A stretch of 64,000 nucleotides of DNA from CAZPUS01 sp964589825 (GCA_964589825.1 CAZPUS010000001.1:115431-179430), one strand, 5' to 3'; counted from the first letter of the stretch, positions 53,371-62,350 are shown. Numbers and translations are program-made. The notes: a model not told the origin generated them from the sequence alone.

Positions 53371-55173
53371 CTACTCCCATTCTATAGTTGCCGGCGGCTT
53401 ATGTGTCACATCGAAAAATATATCACCGACACCCGGTATATTGCCTGCCGCATACCGGATCTCATCGAGCAGACGCTCGTCAAGCGGATAAAAATTGGCG
53501 GTCATCGCTTCCCGCGACACAATGGGACGAAGCACCACGCACTCCTCCCCTGCATCGTTTACGAGGGGCAGCAATACCACCGGCATCTGCCAGATTATTC
53601 GGTATTCATCGTATTTCCACAGCAACTGGGTTATCGCCTCGTCTATTTTCTGAAGCCGCGCCACACGGTCACGGTTCACATGCGCCTTTACCGGTACGTA
53701 CTCCGTGCCCGTGTCCCCCGATATACGATACACGACCCTGTTGACGCCCGCGATGGAATTGGTTATGGTAGTGGAAATCCGGGAAAGCGCTTCCCAGTTC
53801 TTCTCTCCGCTCAGAAGTACCGGATGGGCATAGCTTCTCGAATCGCCCTGTACGCCCACACTTCGAACTGGAAGCACTGTCGCCGAATACCCGGTATCGC
53901 GCACAACCTGCTCAGTCTCTTGACGGGTTGCTGCATCCACCGCGCTCTGGTTACTCTCCGCGCACAATATCCGCACCCCAAGACCGGGACCCGGAAAGGG
54001 ATGGCGGATAAGTATTTCTTCCGGCATTCCCATGGTACGGCCGAGATCGCGCACCTCGTCCTTATACAGCAGCGCAAGCGGCTCGATTATCTCTCCACGG
54101 TCTATAAGCTCCTGAATTTCTGCGACTCTGTTATGATGGGTCTTTATGGTATCCGCATGCTGTGTCCGCGCGCTCTCTATGGTATCGGGGTAGATGGTCC
54201 CCTGTGCGAGAAGCCACTGCGACCCCAACAGCCCCCGTTCACGCTGGGCTTCGTTTTTTATATCGATAAAGGTCTTGCCGATTATCCGGCGTTTCTGCTC
54301 CGGCTCCACCACGCCTTCGAGTCGCTCGAGAAACGTCCCGGATGCATCTATGATTTCCAGGTTATGATACCCTTTTTCGCTGAAATACTCTCTTACTTTT
54401 TTCGACTCGTCAAGACGCATCAACCCGTTGTCGATATGAAGCCCTTTGACACGGTCAGGCCCCAGTGCACGGTTGAGCAGTTCAAAGCATACTGCGGAGT
54501 CCACACCTCCGGATACAAGCAGGTAGGCATTTTTGTCATCACTGCATTTGTGGCGTATCGCTTCAATAAGCTGTTGCTCAAAGGCTCGCGCATGCCAGTC
54601 CCGTGTACAGTCGCATATAGACAAAAAATTATCGAGAATAGTCATTCCATCCGGTGTATGAGTCACCTCGGGGTGAAACTGAAGCCCGTATATATGCCGG
54701 TGCGGATCTCCCATTGCCGCAACCGGACACGTGTCGGTTGCCGCAAGCACACGAAATCCCTCAGGAACCGATTCCACGCTGTCACCATGGCTCATCCATA
54801 CGGTTTCCACACGCTGCAGTCTGTTCCACAGCTCGCTATTGCCTTCCTGCAATTGTATCTGCGCACTGCCGTATTCACGGCTGTCGCCTTTCACCACACG
54901 GCCACCCAGCAGGGATGCAAGTAGCTGATGTCCATAGCACAAACCGAGTATGGGAATGCCTGTATCGAGCACCGCAGAGTCTATCATCGGGCTTGTGGAA
55001 TCGAGTACGCTGTGGGGCCCGCCGGAAAGGATAATGCCGCTCATCGAGCCGAGTGTCTCCACCGGTGTTTCAGGAGGAACAATTTCGCAGTATACGCGCA
55101 ACCGGCGGATTCTGTTTGCAATAAGATGGGTATACTGCCCTCCGAAATCGATAACCGCGATCGTGTCTGACAT
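53371..55173 (-). CDS. guaA: GMP synthase (glutamine-hydrolysing) with a duplicated C-terminal dimerisation domain
   Basis: Converts XMP to GMP using glutamine and ATP. The class I glutaminase part has the catalytic Cys in LGLCYGHQLLA and the His-Glu in FHPEVTHT. The ATP-PPase part has the loop LLVSGGVDSAV, DNGLMR, RHPFPGPGLGVR and LAQGTIYPDTIES. The bacterial enzyme is usually about 515-525 residues, but this one has 600. The excess is in the C-terminal part. A first copy (VLPVRSVGVQGDSRSYAHPV to AGVNRVVYRI) is followed by a second (MPVVLLPL to VGDIFFDVTHKPPATIEWE). This is the arrangement of eukaryotic GMP synthases. ATG at 55173 is used. Confidence 0.94.
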   Translation of the reverse strand: MSDTIAVIDFGGQYTHLIANRIRRLRVYCEIVPPETPVETLGSMSGIILSGGPHSVLDSTSPMIDSAVLDTGIPILGLCYGHQLLASLLGGRVVKGDSREYGSAQIQLQEGNSELWNRLQRVETVWMSHGDSVESVPEGFRVLAATDTCPVAAMGDPHRHIYGLQFHPEVTHTPDGMTILDNFLSICDCTRDWHARAFEQQLIEAIRHKCSDDKNAYLLVSGGVDSAVCFELLNRALGPDRVKGLHIDNGLMRLDESKKVREYFSEKGYHNLEIIDASGTFLERLEGVVEPEQKRRIIGKTFIDIKNEAQRERGLLGSQWLLAQGTIYPDTIESARTQHADTIKTHHNRVAEIQELIDRGEIIEPLALLYKDEVRDLGRTMGMPEEILIRHPFPGPGLGVRILCAESNQSAVDAATRQETEQVVRDTGYSATVLPVRSVGVQGDSRSYAHPVLLSGEKNWEALSRISTTITNSIAGVNRVVYRISGDTGTEYVPVKAHVNRDRVARLQKIDEAITQLLWKYDEYRIIWQMPVVLLPLVNDAGEECVVLRPIVSREAMTANFYPLDERLLDEIRYAAGNIPGVGDIFFDVTHKPPATIEWE

Positions 55174-55272
55174 CAAATCTCTCTTTATTTATACGCGATT
55201 TTTACGCCACCGGACTGCGTTGAATCGGCACTGTATGTGTTGCTTCCTCCTTCACGATCAGCGCCATCTTCT

Positions 55273-56469
55273 TCATGCAAAAATGCTTCTCGCCTTACCG
55301 AAAAAGCCGCCGTCCGATTTTTCCTTTTTTTCTTCTATCTGATGCAGTTTTTTAAACAGCTCCTTTTCCTCACCGCTCATATGCACAGGTGTCTGCACAT
55401 GAATTTTCACGAGCTGATCCCCGTACTGGCTGCTGTGCAGCTGCGGCAGCCCCTTGTTGCGCAGCCGGAAAATCTTCTCCGATTGCGTACCGGCCGGTAT
55501 TTTCAGATTAACTTTCCCGTCGAGAGTAGGGATAGTTTTTGTGGTACCAAGAGCGACTTCACTCATAGTCGCCGGAATTTCGCAATAGATATCCATTCCG
55601 TGGCGCTCAAAAAAGTCATCTTTTTTCTCCTTGATAAATACCAGCAGATCTCCTGCGGGCCCACCGTTGGGACCTACATCACCCTTGCCTTTTACCGGGA
55701 GATAATTACCTTCGGACACACCGGCCGGGATATCGACCTCCACGGTATCCTGTACTTTTTCTCTTCCCGTTCCGCCGCATTTTCCACACGGATCTCCCAC
55801 CATCTCGCCCGCACCGCCACACGAGGGACATACCGACTCCTGTATTATCTGCCCGAAAAACGACTGCGACACCTGCTGCATTTTTCCGCTGCCGCCGCAT
55901 TTTGTGCACGTTTTCTTTTTTCCGCTTTTGGAGCCGGTACCGCTGCATCCGCCGCAGCGATCGTTCCGCTTTATTCGCAGTTTTTTGGTCACCCCGTTAC
56001 GGATTTCCTGCAGTGTGAGGGTCAACTCTATACGCAGATCGCGTCCCCGCTGCGCACTGCTTTTGCGCCTGCCCGAACTGCGTCTTCCCCCTCCGCCAAA
56101 CCCGAACATATCACCAAACGAAGAATCCTCACCAAAATCGCGCATAAATGCCCGCAGTGCATCGGATATATCAAAACCACCGAAGCCTCCGCCACCAAAT
56201 CCGCTGAATCCGCCGGCACCACCGTAACCGCCGCCACCGCTCTGATCAAAGGCCGCATGGCCGAACTGGTCATACTGCTGACGCTTCTGCGGATCCTTAA
56301 GCACTTCGTATGCCTCGGTCGCCTCCCGGAATTTCTCTTCGGCTTCCTGGTTTCCCTGATTCTTGTCAGGATGATATTTTACCGCGAGCTTGCGGTATGC
56401 GCGTTTTATATCTTCCTGACTTGCATCTTTGGATACACCGAGTACTTCGTAAAAATCTTGTTTCGCCAT
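55273..56469 (-). CDS. dnaJ: Chaperone protein DnaJ
   Basis: Hsp40 partner of DnaK. The 398-residue protein has a J domain with the HPD tripeptide (LAVKYHPDKNQGN, about residue 33) and a Gly/Phe-rich stretch (about 76-120). The zinc centre is built from four CXXCXGXG repeats: CGGCSGTG, CTKCGGSG, CPSCGGAG and CGKCGGTG. The client-binding C-terminal barrel contains FFERHGMDIYCEIPATMSEV. The ATG at 56469 is the start that gives the canonical MAKQDFYEVLGV. It lies about 320 bases downstream of dnaK, with a large hairpin between. Confidence 0.97.
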   Translation of the reverse strand: MAKQDFYEVLGVSKDASQEDIKRAYRKLAVKYHPDKNQGNQEAEEKFREATEAYEVLKDPQKRQQYDQFGHAAFDQSGGGGYGGAGGFSGFGGGGFGGFDISDALRAFMRDFGEDSSFGDMFGFGGGGRRSSGRRKSSAQRGRDLRIELTLTLQEIRNGVTKKLRIKRNDRCGGCSGTGSKSGKKKTCTKCGGSGKMQQVSQSFFGQIIQESVCPSCGGAGEMVGDPCGKCGGTGREKVQDTVEVDIPAGVSEGNYLPVKGKGDVGPNGGPAGDLLVFIKEKKDDFFERHGMDIYCEIPATMSEVALGTTKTIPTLDGKVNLKIPAGTQSEKIFRLRNKGLPQLHSSQYGDQLVKIHVQTPVHMSGEEKELFKKLHQIEEKKEKSDGGFFGKARSIFA

Positions 56470-56705
56470 ACAGTTACCAATCTCGCATAAAGGGTTCAGA
56501 TAAAAATCACATTCATTTTTTTTTGTAAAACGTATGAAAAATACATCGTGAAGCATTCTGCCTGTGTATCGCTTCTTCGACCATACCCTTCCCCGCTTTC
56601 AACAGGGGAATACGTTTGCGTTAAACGCATACACCAGTAGCCTGAAGCCGCTCATTATATAATCATCATTACAGCGCCATGAACAAACCAATGGTATTAG
56701 AAACA

Positions 56706-56759
56706 ACAGGAAAACCTTCCGTCATACGCACGGCGGCGATAGCGGAACGGTTTTCCTGT
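56706..56759 (-). terminator. Large hairpin between dnaK and dnaJ
   Basis: Arms 56706-56721 and 56743-56759 form a 16-base stem with a single bulged base around a 21-base loop. On the minus strand the stem is followed only by TTGTTTCTAA, not a strong T-run, so it may be a partial terminator or processing site that lowers dnaJ relative to dnaK. A second, weaker 6-base hairpin lies at 56584-56610 in the remaining gap. Confidence 0.6.
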
Positions 56760-56788
56760 GATTGTTGCTGCAATGCTGGTACGAACGA

Positions 56789-58747
56789 CTATTTCACTTC
56801 TTCGTAGTCGGCATCAACGGCACCGTCGTCGTCATCACTTCCTCCGGAATCGGAAGACTGCTGACCCTGCTGCTGTTCACCGCCGCCGGCTTCCTGCTGA
56901 TCCTGCTGCGCGCCGGATGCGCCGGCCTGTGCACCGGCCTGTTGCTGCTGCTGGTACATCTGCTGGGCCATGGTGTGCGATGCCTGCTGAAGGTTCTGCA
57001 TACCCTGTTTAATAGCTTCGGTATCGTCGCCTTTTAGCTTCTCCTTCAGATCGTCGATGGCCGCCTGAATCTTCTGTTTTTCGTCCTGCGAGACTTTATC
57101 ACCCGCTTCGTTGAGTGTTTTTTCGGTCGTATAGACGAGCTGTTCAGCCTGATTCTTGGTCTCGATCGCTTCTTTCTGTTTTTTGTCTTCTTCCGCATGC
57201 TGTTCCGCTTCGTTTTTCATACTTTCGACCTCTTCTTCAGAAAGACCGCTTGATGCTTCGATACGGATCGACTGTTCTTTGCCCGTCGCTTTGTCTTTTG
57301 CAGAGACATGAAGAATACCATTGTTGTCGATATCGAATGTCACTTCTATCTGCGGTACACCGCGCGGTGCGGCAGGGATACCGACCAGATCGAACTTACC
57401 GAGGTGGCGGTTGTCTTTGGCCATCTCACGTTCACCCTGGTAGACATTGATCGACACCGCGGTCTGGTTGTCCGCCGCGGTTGAAAAGACCTGCGATTTT
57501 TTGGTAGGTATGGTGGTATTTCGCTCGATAAGTTTGGTAAAAACACCACCGAGTGTCTCGATACCAAGCGACAGCGGCGTAACATCAAGAAGCAGCACGT
57601 CTTTTACCGACTCGTCTCCGCTGAGTACCGCTCCCTGAATCGCGGCTCCCGAAGCGACCACTTCGTCAGGGTTTACACCTTTGTGCGGCGCTTTACCAAA
57701 AAACTCTTCCACACGTTTCTGAATAAGCGGCGTACGGGTAGATCCTCCCACGAGAATCACCTCGGCGATTTCCGAAGAGCTTACACCGGCATCCTTGAGC
57801 GCCTGTTCACACGGCGGAATAGTACGCTCCACCATGTCGGAAATAAGCGACTCGTATTTGGCACGCGTGACGGTTACGTCAAGATGCTTGGGGCCGCTGG
57901 CATCCGCGGTCACGAACGGCAGGTTGACGTTTGTCTGCATTGCGGACGAAAGCTCTATCTTCGCTTTTTCGGCCGCGTCCTTGAGACGCTGCAGCGCCAT
58001 TTTGTCATTGCGCAAATCTATACCGTTTTCCTTTTTGAACTCATCGGCGATATGGTCGATCAAAACCTGGTCGAAGTTGTCGCCACCAAGGTGCGTGTCA
58101 CCATTGGTCGATTTAACTTCGAACACACCGTCGCCGATTTCGAGGATGGAAATGTCGAACGTTCCACCGCCGAAATCGTATACCGCAACGAGTTCATTGC
58201 CTTTTTTGTCAAGGCCATACGCAAGCGAGGCCGCAGTAGGCTCGTTGATAATGCGCTTGACATCGAAGCCTGCGATACGGCCCGCATCTTTGGTCGCCTG
58301 ACGCTGCGCGTCGTTAAAGTAGGCTGGGACCGTAATAACCGCTTCGGTCACTTCGCTGCCGATATGCGCTTCGGCCGCTTCCTTCAGATGCTGAAGAATC
58401 ATAGCCGATATCTCGGGCGGTGTATGCTCTTTACCGCCGGCATCGACTTTTACGGTATCGCTTCCTTCACCGGTCACTTTGTACGATACGATTTTCTCTT
58501 CTTCCTGCACTTCTTCATGGCGTCTTCCCATGAACCGCTTAATGGAATAGATCGTATTGTCCGGATTGGTAATCGCCTGCCGTTTGGCGATGTTGCCGAC
58601 CAGGCGTTCGTTGTTCTTTCCGAATGCCACGATCGACGGGGTCGTTCTGCCCCCCTCCGCATTCTGAATAACGGCCGGCTTTCCGCCTTCCATAACCGCG
58701 ACACATGAGTTGGTAGTACCAAGATCGATTCCGATTATTTTACCCAT
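56789..58747 (-). CDS. dnaK: Chaperone protein DnaK (Hsp70)
   Basis: ATP-dependent chaperone. The 652-residue protein has the ATPase motifs GIDLGTTNSCVAVMEGG, VYDFGGGTFDISILEIGDG and ILVGGSTRTPLIQ. The linker DVLLLDVTPLSLGIETLGG and the substrate-binding domain with NTTIPTKKSQVFSTAADNQT follow. The C-terminal lid ends in a Gln/Gly/Ala-rich segment and an acidic tail (DDDDGAVDADYEEVK) matching the conserved EEV end. It lies between grpE (upstream, 227 bases) and dnaJ. A copy of the dispersed repeat fills the grpE-dnaK gap. Confidence 0.98.
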   Translation of the reverse strand: MGKIIGIDLGTTNSCVAVMEGGKPAVIQNAEGGRTTPSIVAFGKNNERLVGNIAKRQAITNPDNTIYSIKRFMGRRHEEVQEEEKIVSYKVTGEGSDTVKVDAGGKEHTPPEISAMILQHLKEAAEAHIGSEVTEAVITVPAYFNDAQRQATKDAGRIAGFDVKRIINEPTAASLAYGLDKKGNELVAVYDFGGGTFDISILEIGDGVFEVKSTNGDTHLGGDNFDQVLIDHIADEFKKENGIDLRNDKMALQRLKDAAEKAKIELSSAMQTNVNLPFVTADASGPKHLDVTVTRAKYESLISDMVERTIPPCEQALKDAGVSSSEIAEVILVGGSTRTPLIQKRVEEFFGKAPHKGVNPDEVVASGAAIQGAVLSGDESVKDVLLLDVTPLSLGIETLGGVFTKLIERNTTIPTKKSQVFSTAADNQTAVSINVYQGEREMAKDNRHLGKFDLVGIPAAPRGVPQIEVTFDIDNNGILHVSAKDKATGKEQSIRIEASSGLSEEEVESMKNEAEQHAEEDKKQKEAIETKNQAEQLVYTTEKTLNEAGDKVSQDEKQKIQAAIDDLKEKLKGDDTEAIKQGMQNLQQASHTMAQQMYQQQQQAGAQAGASGAQQDQQEAGGGEQQQGQQSSDSGGSDDDDGAVDADYEEVK

Positions 58748-58809
58748 AATTCACTCCTTTCGCTCTCTATTGTAAAGTAATGTATCTTCGATGGTTGTGT
58801 TACCTGAAT

Positions 58810-58951
58810 TTGATTAAAGCTGCGGTGAGGCATGCTGCTTTTGTATTATCGAAAAATATGGGCAACCTTGTTGGTTGGTCTCATGGTTTTCCTGCATATA
58901 AGAGTAGTGCGGATGGCAGCAGTTTACGCAAATAAAATCGCTCAATTTAGG
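58810..58951 (-). repeat. Dispersed intergenic repeat, copy D (minus orientation)
   Basis: Read on the minus strand it starts CCTAAATTGAGCGATTTT, continues with CTGCTGCCATCCGCACTACT then CTTATATGCAGG, and ends with AGCAGCATGCCTCACCGCAGC then TTTAATCAAATT. It follows copy B from end to end but lacks a good right inverted end. It lies inside the grpE-dnaK transcription unit. Confidence 0.65.
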
Positions 58952-58974
58952 ACTTACTCTCTTTTTTCGGTTCA

Positions 58975-59652
58975 TCATTCATCTTCATGTGCATTATCCG
59001 GAACACCTTCGGACACGATCACTTTCGCGTGCTTCAGCACCCGGTCGTTGAGCATGTATCCCTTTTCGTAGATATTGCAGATTTTTCCTTCTTCGATTTC
59101 TTCATGCGGCTGCTTCATCAATGCATCGTGATACATGGGATCGAACTCTTCGCCGATCTGCGCAAACTCTTCCACCCCGTGTCTGGAAAAAATATCCATA
59201 AACGAAGAATAGATCATTTGCATGCCGTCACGCACCGAATCCACATCCGTGGCATTTTTCGATGACTCGAGCGCACGATCGAAATTCTCCTTCACTACGA
59301 TAAATTCTTCGATAAGCTTTTCGTTCGCCGAGCGGACCAGTCGTTTGCGTTCCTCGTCTTTTCGACGCTGAAAATTCTCAAACTCCGCCATAAGACGCAC
59401 ATACTTGTCTTTCTGCTCCTGGAGCCGTTGCTGTAACTGCTCGTTTTCCCGCTCGAGTTCCTCGACACGATCACCAACATCCTTTACCTCCGGCGCGTCG
59501 CCCTGGGGATCCTGCGATACATCATACACCTGCTCTTCAGGCGTAGCGGCTCCTTCGCCTCCTTCTACGGAAGGCTCGTCGCGGGGTTCTTCGTGTGACG
59601 CTTCGGCCTGATGGTGTACGTTATTTTTTTCTTCTTTTTTCGATCTCGCCAT
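58975..59652 (-). CDS. grpE: Nucleotide exchange factor GrpE
   Basis: Releases ADP from DnaK. The 225-residue protein has a long acidic, disordered N-terminal part (to about 65) and a coiled coil (DRVEELERENEQLQQRLQEQ through YVRLMAEFENFQRRKDEERK). The C-terminal beta wing reads FDPMYHDALMKQPHEEIEEG, then YEKGYMLNDRVLKHAKVIVS. The ATG at 59652 with AAGGAG is preferred; the longer frame adds eleven untypical residues. Upstream is the groES-groEL pair with its terminator. Confidence 0.95.
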   Translation of the reverse strand: MARSKKEEKNNVHHQAEASHEEPRDEPSVEGGEGAATPEEQVYDVSQDPQGDAPEVKDVGDRVEELERENEQLQQRLQEQKDKYVRLMAEFENFQRRKDEERKRLVRSANEKLIEEFIVVKENFDRALESSKNATDVDSVRDGMQMIYSSFMDIFSRHGVEEFAQIGEEFDPMYHDALMKQPHEEIEEGKICNIYEKGYMLNDRVLKHAKVIVSEGVPDNAHEDE

Positions 59653-59761
59653 AGCCGATCGCTCCTTCTCACTACACTGGTGCATATACTGGCATTGTTT
59701 TGTTTTTCCCGGCGTCCCATTTTCCGCTACCCTGCGGAATCGTTACATTGTTTAATCCCGG

Positions 59762-59791
59762 GAAAAGAGGGAGGCCCTTTCACGGACCTCC
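59762..59791 (-). terminator. Rho-independent terminator of groES-groEL copy 2
   Basis: On the minus strand an eight-base GC-rich stem (59770-59777 with 59784-59791, one G-T pair) with a six-base loop runs into CTCTTTT. It lies 35 bases after the groEL stop. Confidence 0.75.
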
Positions 59792-59825
59792 GCTCCGTAC
59801 TCTCTGTAAAACCTCTGCGGCATTT

Positions 59826-61481
59826 TTACATCATGCCGCCCATGCCACCCATACCACCCATGCCGCCCATACCGCCTCCAGCGGCTCCTGCGCCTTCATC
59901 CTTTTTCTCTTCAGGCTTTTCGGCGATGAGACATTCGGTAGTCAGTATGAGGCTGCCGATACTCGCTGCATTTTCGAGTGCCGACCGGGTTACCTTCTTG
60001 GGATCAGGCACCGACTGCAGCAGATCTTCGTACTTCATGGTATAGGCGTTGAACCCTTCGCTGCCTTTTTTGTTTTTCACTTCATTCACGATCACTGACG
60101 CTTCCAGACCTGCGTTCGCAACGATCATACGAAGCGGCTCTTCGATCGCTCTGCGAACCATATCGACACCAATTTGTTCGTCGCCTTCCGCTTTTACCTT
60201 ATCGAGTGCTTCGATACAGCGCACGAGTGCAACTCCTCCACCGGCAACGATTCCTTCGTCAACCGCCGCACGGGTCGCGTGCAATGCATCTTCGATACGG
60301 GCTTTGCGTTCTTTCATTTCGGTTTCGGTGGCCGCACCGGTGTTGATCACTGCGACACCGCCCGCCAATTTGGCAAGACGCTCCTGCAGCTTTTCACGGT
60401 CGTAATCGGAGGTCGTCTCTTCGATCTCTCGACGAATCTGAGTGATACGACCCTTGATATCTTCGGTGTTACCGTTACCTTCGATGATAGTGGTGTTCTC
60501 TTTATCCATGCTGACGCGTTTGCAGGATCCGAGCTGATCGAGCGTGGTATTTTCGAGCTTGAAGCCGGTATCTTCGGAAATTACCGTCCCGCCGGTCAGC
60601 ACCGCGATATCCTGCAGCATCGCTTTGCGGCGATCGCCGAATCCCGGAGCCTTGACAGCCGCGACTTTCAACGTGCCTCTCAGCTTGTTGACCACCAGCG
60701 TGGCAAGTGCTTCACCTTCGACGTCCTCTGCGATAATAAGCAGTGTACGACCCTGCTGCGCGATCTTTTCAAGAAGCGGCACCAGATCCTTCATTACACT
60801 CACTTTTTTGTCATAAATAAGGATGTAGGCATCATCGAGCGTAGACTCCATGGTCTCCTGGTTGGTAACGAAGTAGGGAGAGATGTAGCCACGGTCGAAC
60901 TGCATACCTTCCACGACTTCGAGTTCAGTTTCGGTACCTTTTCCTTCTTCAACTTCGATCACACCGTCTTTGCCGACTTTTTCCATCGCCTCGGCAATAA
61001 GGTCACCGATCTCTTTTTCATTGTTTGCGGAGATCGCGCCAACGCGTGCAATGTCATCCTTACCGGAAACCTTGCGCGCATCTTTCTCCAGCTGTGCCAC
61101 CACCGCTTCGACCGCTTTATCGATACCGCGCTTCAGTGACATCGGGTTTGCACCGGCGGTTACGTTCTTAATGCCCAGATGCGCAATGATCTGTGCAAGC
61201 ACTGTTGCGGTGGTGGTTCCGTCACCCACGTTGTCGGATGTCTTGGATGCCACTTCCTTCACCATCTGCGCACCCATATTTTCGAATTTATCCTCAAGTT
61301 CGATCTCCTTGGCCACGGTTACACCGTCTTTGGTTACCGTAGGAGAGCCGAAGCTTTTATCAAGTACTACATTGCGCCCCCGGGGGCCAAGCGTCACTTT
61401 TACTGCATTTGCAAGGGTATCAATACCTGCAAGCAGCTTATCCCGTGCCTGTACATCGAATGAAAACTGTTTTGCAGCCAT
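59826..61481 (-). CDS. groEL: Chaperonin GroEL, copy 2
   Basis: Second full-length chaperonin subunit, 551 residues. It shows the same functional blocks as copy 1: TLGPRGRNVVLDKSFGSPTV, the GDGTTTATVLAQ nucleotide block, KAPGFGDRRKAML, the apical GMQFDRGYISPYFVTNQE, EGIVAGGGVALVR and a C-terminal tail of Gly-Gly-Met repeats. It sits with groES, grpE and dnaK on one strand, a heat-shock cluster. Two paralogous groES-groEL pairs in 42 kb are likely regulated differently; copy 1 is alone with a housekeeping-like promoter. Confidence 0.97.
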   Translation of the reverse strand: MAAKQFSFDVQARDKLLAGIDTLANAVKVTLGPRGRNVVLDKSFGSPTVTKDGVTVAKEIELEDKFENMGAQMVKEVASKTSDNVGDGTTTATVLAQIIAHLGIKNVTAGANPMSLKRGIDKAVEAVVAQLEKDARKVSGKDDIARVGAISANNEKEIGDLIAEAMEKVGKDGVIEVEEGKGTETELEVVEGMQFDRGYISPYFVTNQETMESTLDDAYILIYDKKVSVMKDLVPLLEKIAQQGRTLLIIAEDVEGEALATLVVNKLRGTLKVAAVKAPGFGDRRKAMLQDIAVLTGGTVISEDTGFKLENTTLDQLGSCKRVSMDKENTTIIEGNGNTEDIKGRITQIRREIEETTSDYDREKLQERLAKLAGGVAVINTGAATETEMKERKARIEDALHATRAAVDEGIVAGGGVALVRCIEALDKVKAEGDEQIGVDMVRRAIEEPLRMIVANAGLEASVIVNEVKNKKGSEGFNAYTMKYEDLLQSVPDPKKVTRSALENAASIGSLILTTECLIAEKPEEKKDEGAGAAGGGMGGMGGMGGMGGMM

Positions 61482-61552
61482 AGCTGTGTTACTCCTTTTT
61501 TATTGAAGTTGTGTCGTGTTACGATTATTTTCAGAATATCCTCATTATACGG

Positions 61553-61837
61553 TTATACAATCGCCAAAATATCGCTCTCACGCATAATCGAATACTCTTC
61601 ACCCTCAATAGTCACTTCTGTGCCGGCATATTTGCCGTAAAGCACCTTGTCTCCCTTTTTCACCGACATCGAAATCTTCTTTCCGTCGTCAGCAACTTTT
61701 CCGTCTCCTACCGCAACGACCTCACCTTTCTGCTGTTTCTCTTTTGCATTATCCGGAATGATAATGCCACCTGAAGTCTTCTCCTCCGCTTCCATGGGTT
61801 TAATCAGCACCCGGTCGGCCAACGGTTTAACGTTCAT
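61553..61837 (-). CDS. groES: Co-chaperonin GroES, copy 2
   Basis: 94 residues: NVKPLADRVLIKPMEAEE, the mobile loop EEKTSGGIIIPDNAKEKQQK, GEVVAVGDGK, GDKVLYGKYAGTEVTIEG and C-terminal SDILAIV. The ATG at 61837 has AAAGGAGGAG upstream; the in-frame TTG just before it is not used. groEL follows 71 bases later. Confidence 0.97.
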   Translation of the reverse strand: MNVKPLADRVLIKPMEAEEKTSGGIIIPDNAKEKQQKGEVVAVGDGKVADDGKKISMSVKKGDKVLYGKYAGTEVTIEGEEYSIMRESDILAIV

Positions 61838-61913
61838 CAAACTCCTCCTTTAATAAGGTTGGTAATTAAAATGTAATGTTTATTATTCGCTCTTAGGCGT
61901 ACTATACAATTAC

Positions 61914-61930
61914 ATACATTTAGAATGTAT
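61914..61930. promoter_or_regulatory. Perfect 7-bp palindrome upstream of groES copy 2
   Basis: ATACATT and AATGTAT flank TAG, about 77 bases upstream of the groES ATG. TTGCTT-like and TATAG-like elements on the minus strand surround it, so it is well placed to be an operator of a repressor, or a promoter-overlapping site. The identity of the regulator is unknown. Confidence 0.5.
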
Positions 61931-62100
61931 AAATAAAGCAAACCCCATGCCAATATCATCCTGCCCCCGTGAAATGACGGAAAAATGATACGGTGCACCA
62001 TACCGGGATGTCTACATCATTTTATTTATCAACATGTTATAAATCTGATGCCCCATCGATGCCTTTCATGCGCCCCGAGGAAAGCTCACCCTGCGTATGT

Positions 62101-62155
62101 TTCAAAATAAAACGTTTCAAATTGGAACAATATCGTTTTTTTCAAATTAAAACGT
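62101..62155. repeat. Three TTTCAAA-box repeats upstream of groES copy 2
   Basis: TTTCAAAATAAAACG (62101-62115) is repeated with one difference at 62141-62155 (TTTCAAATTAAAACG). A looser middle unit (62116-62130) has the same TTTCAAATT core. The middle unit is itself an imperfect palindrome. The spacing (15 and 25 bases) suggests adjacent protein-binding sites 260-320 bases upstream of groES. Confidence 0.5.
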
Positions 62156-62350
62156 AACCGGAGCGATTTTATATGTAAAATCTGCGCCATTCACTGCGCG
62201 TGCGTCCCTTTTCCTTTTTCTGTGGCATAGTACGCAACAGCCACGGCCTGTAAAAACTTTTCTCAACGCCATAAGCTCATAACCCGCGTATCCTCCCACA
62301 GGCAACGCATCGCATATTGGATTGCGAAACGACAAATACCGCAACGTTTT

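Larger units (their letters stand above)
61838..62350. other. Intergenic region upstream of groES copy 2
   Basis: These 513 bases contain a perfect palindrome at 61914-61930, a cluster of repeated TTTCAAA boxes at 62101-62155, and the 3' flank of the secreted-protein gene. There is no CIRCE element. A 65-codon frame (62147-62344, minus) has no ribosome-binding site or recognisable product and is not called. Confidence 0.5.

Noticed and set aside
53332..54924. Plus-strand frame of 530 codons opposite guaA
   Set aside because: It is antisense to a clearly conserved enzyme, with composition rich in His/Arg/Cys and no family resemblance.
55237..56490. Plus-strand frame of 417 codons opposite dnaJ
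   Set aside because: Antisense shadow of a conserved chaperone gene; Cys/His-rich and without family features.
57683..58708. Long plus-strand frame (341 codons) opposite dnaK
   Set aside because: It lies fully within dnaK in a GC-rich antisense frame, the well-known artefact of this gene. It has no independent ribosome-binding site or recognisable product.
60174..61139. Plus-strand frame of 321 codons opposite groEL copy 2
   Set aside because: Antisense shadow; the same kind of frame also appears opposite copy 1.
62147..62344. 65-codon minus-strand frame between groES and the secreted-protein gene
   Set aside because: No ribosome-binding site, unusual Cys/Arg composition and overlap with the TTTCAAA box cluster.
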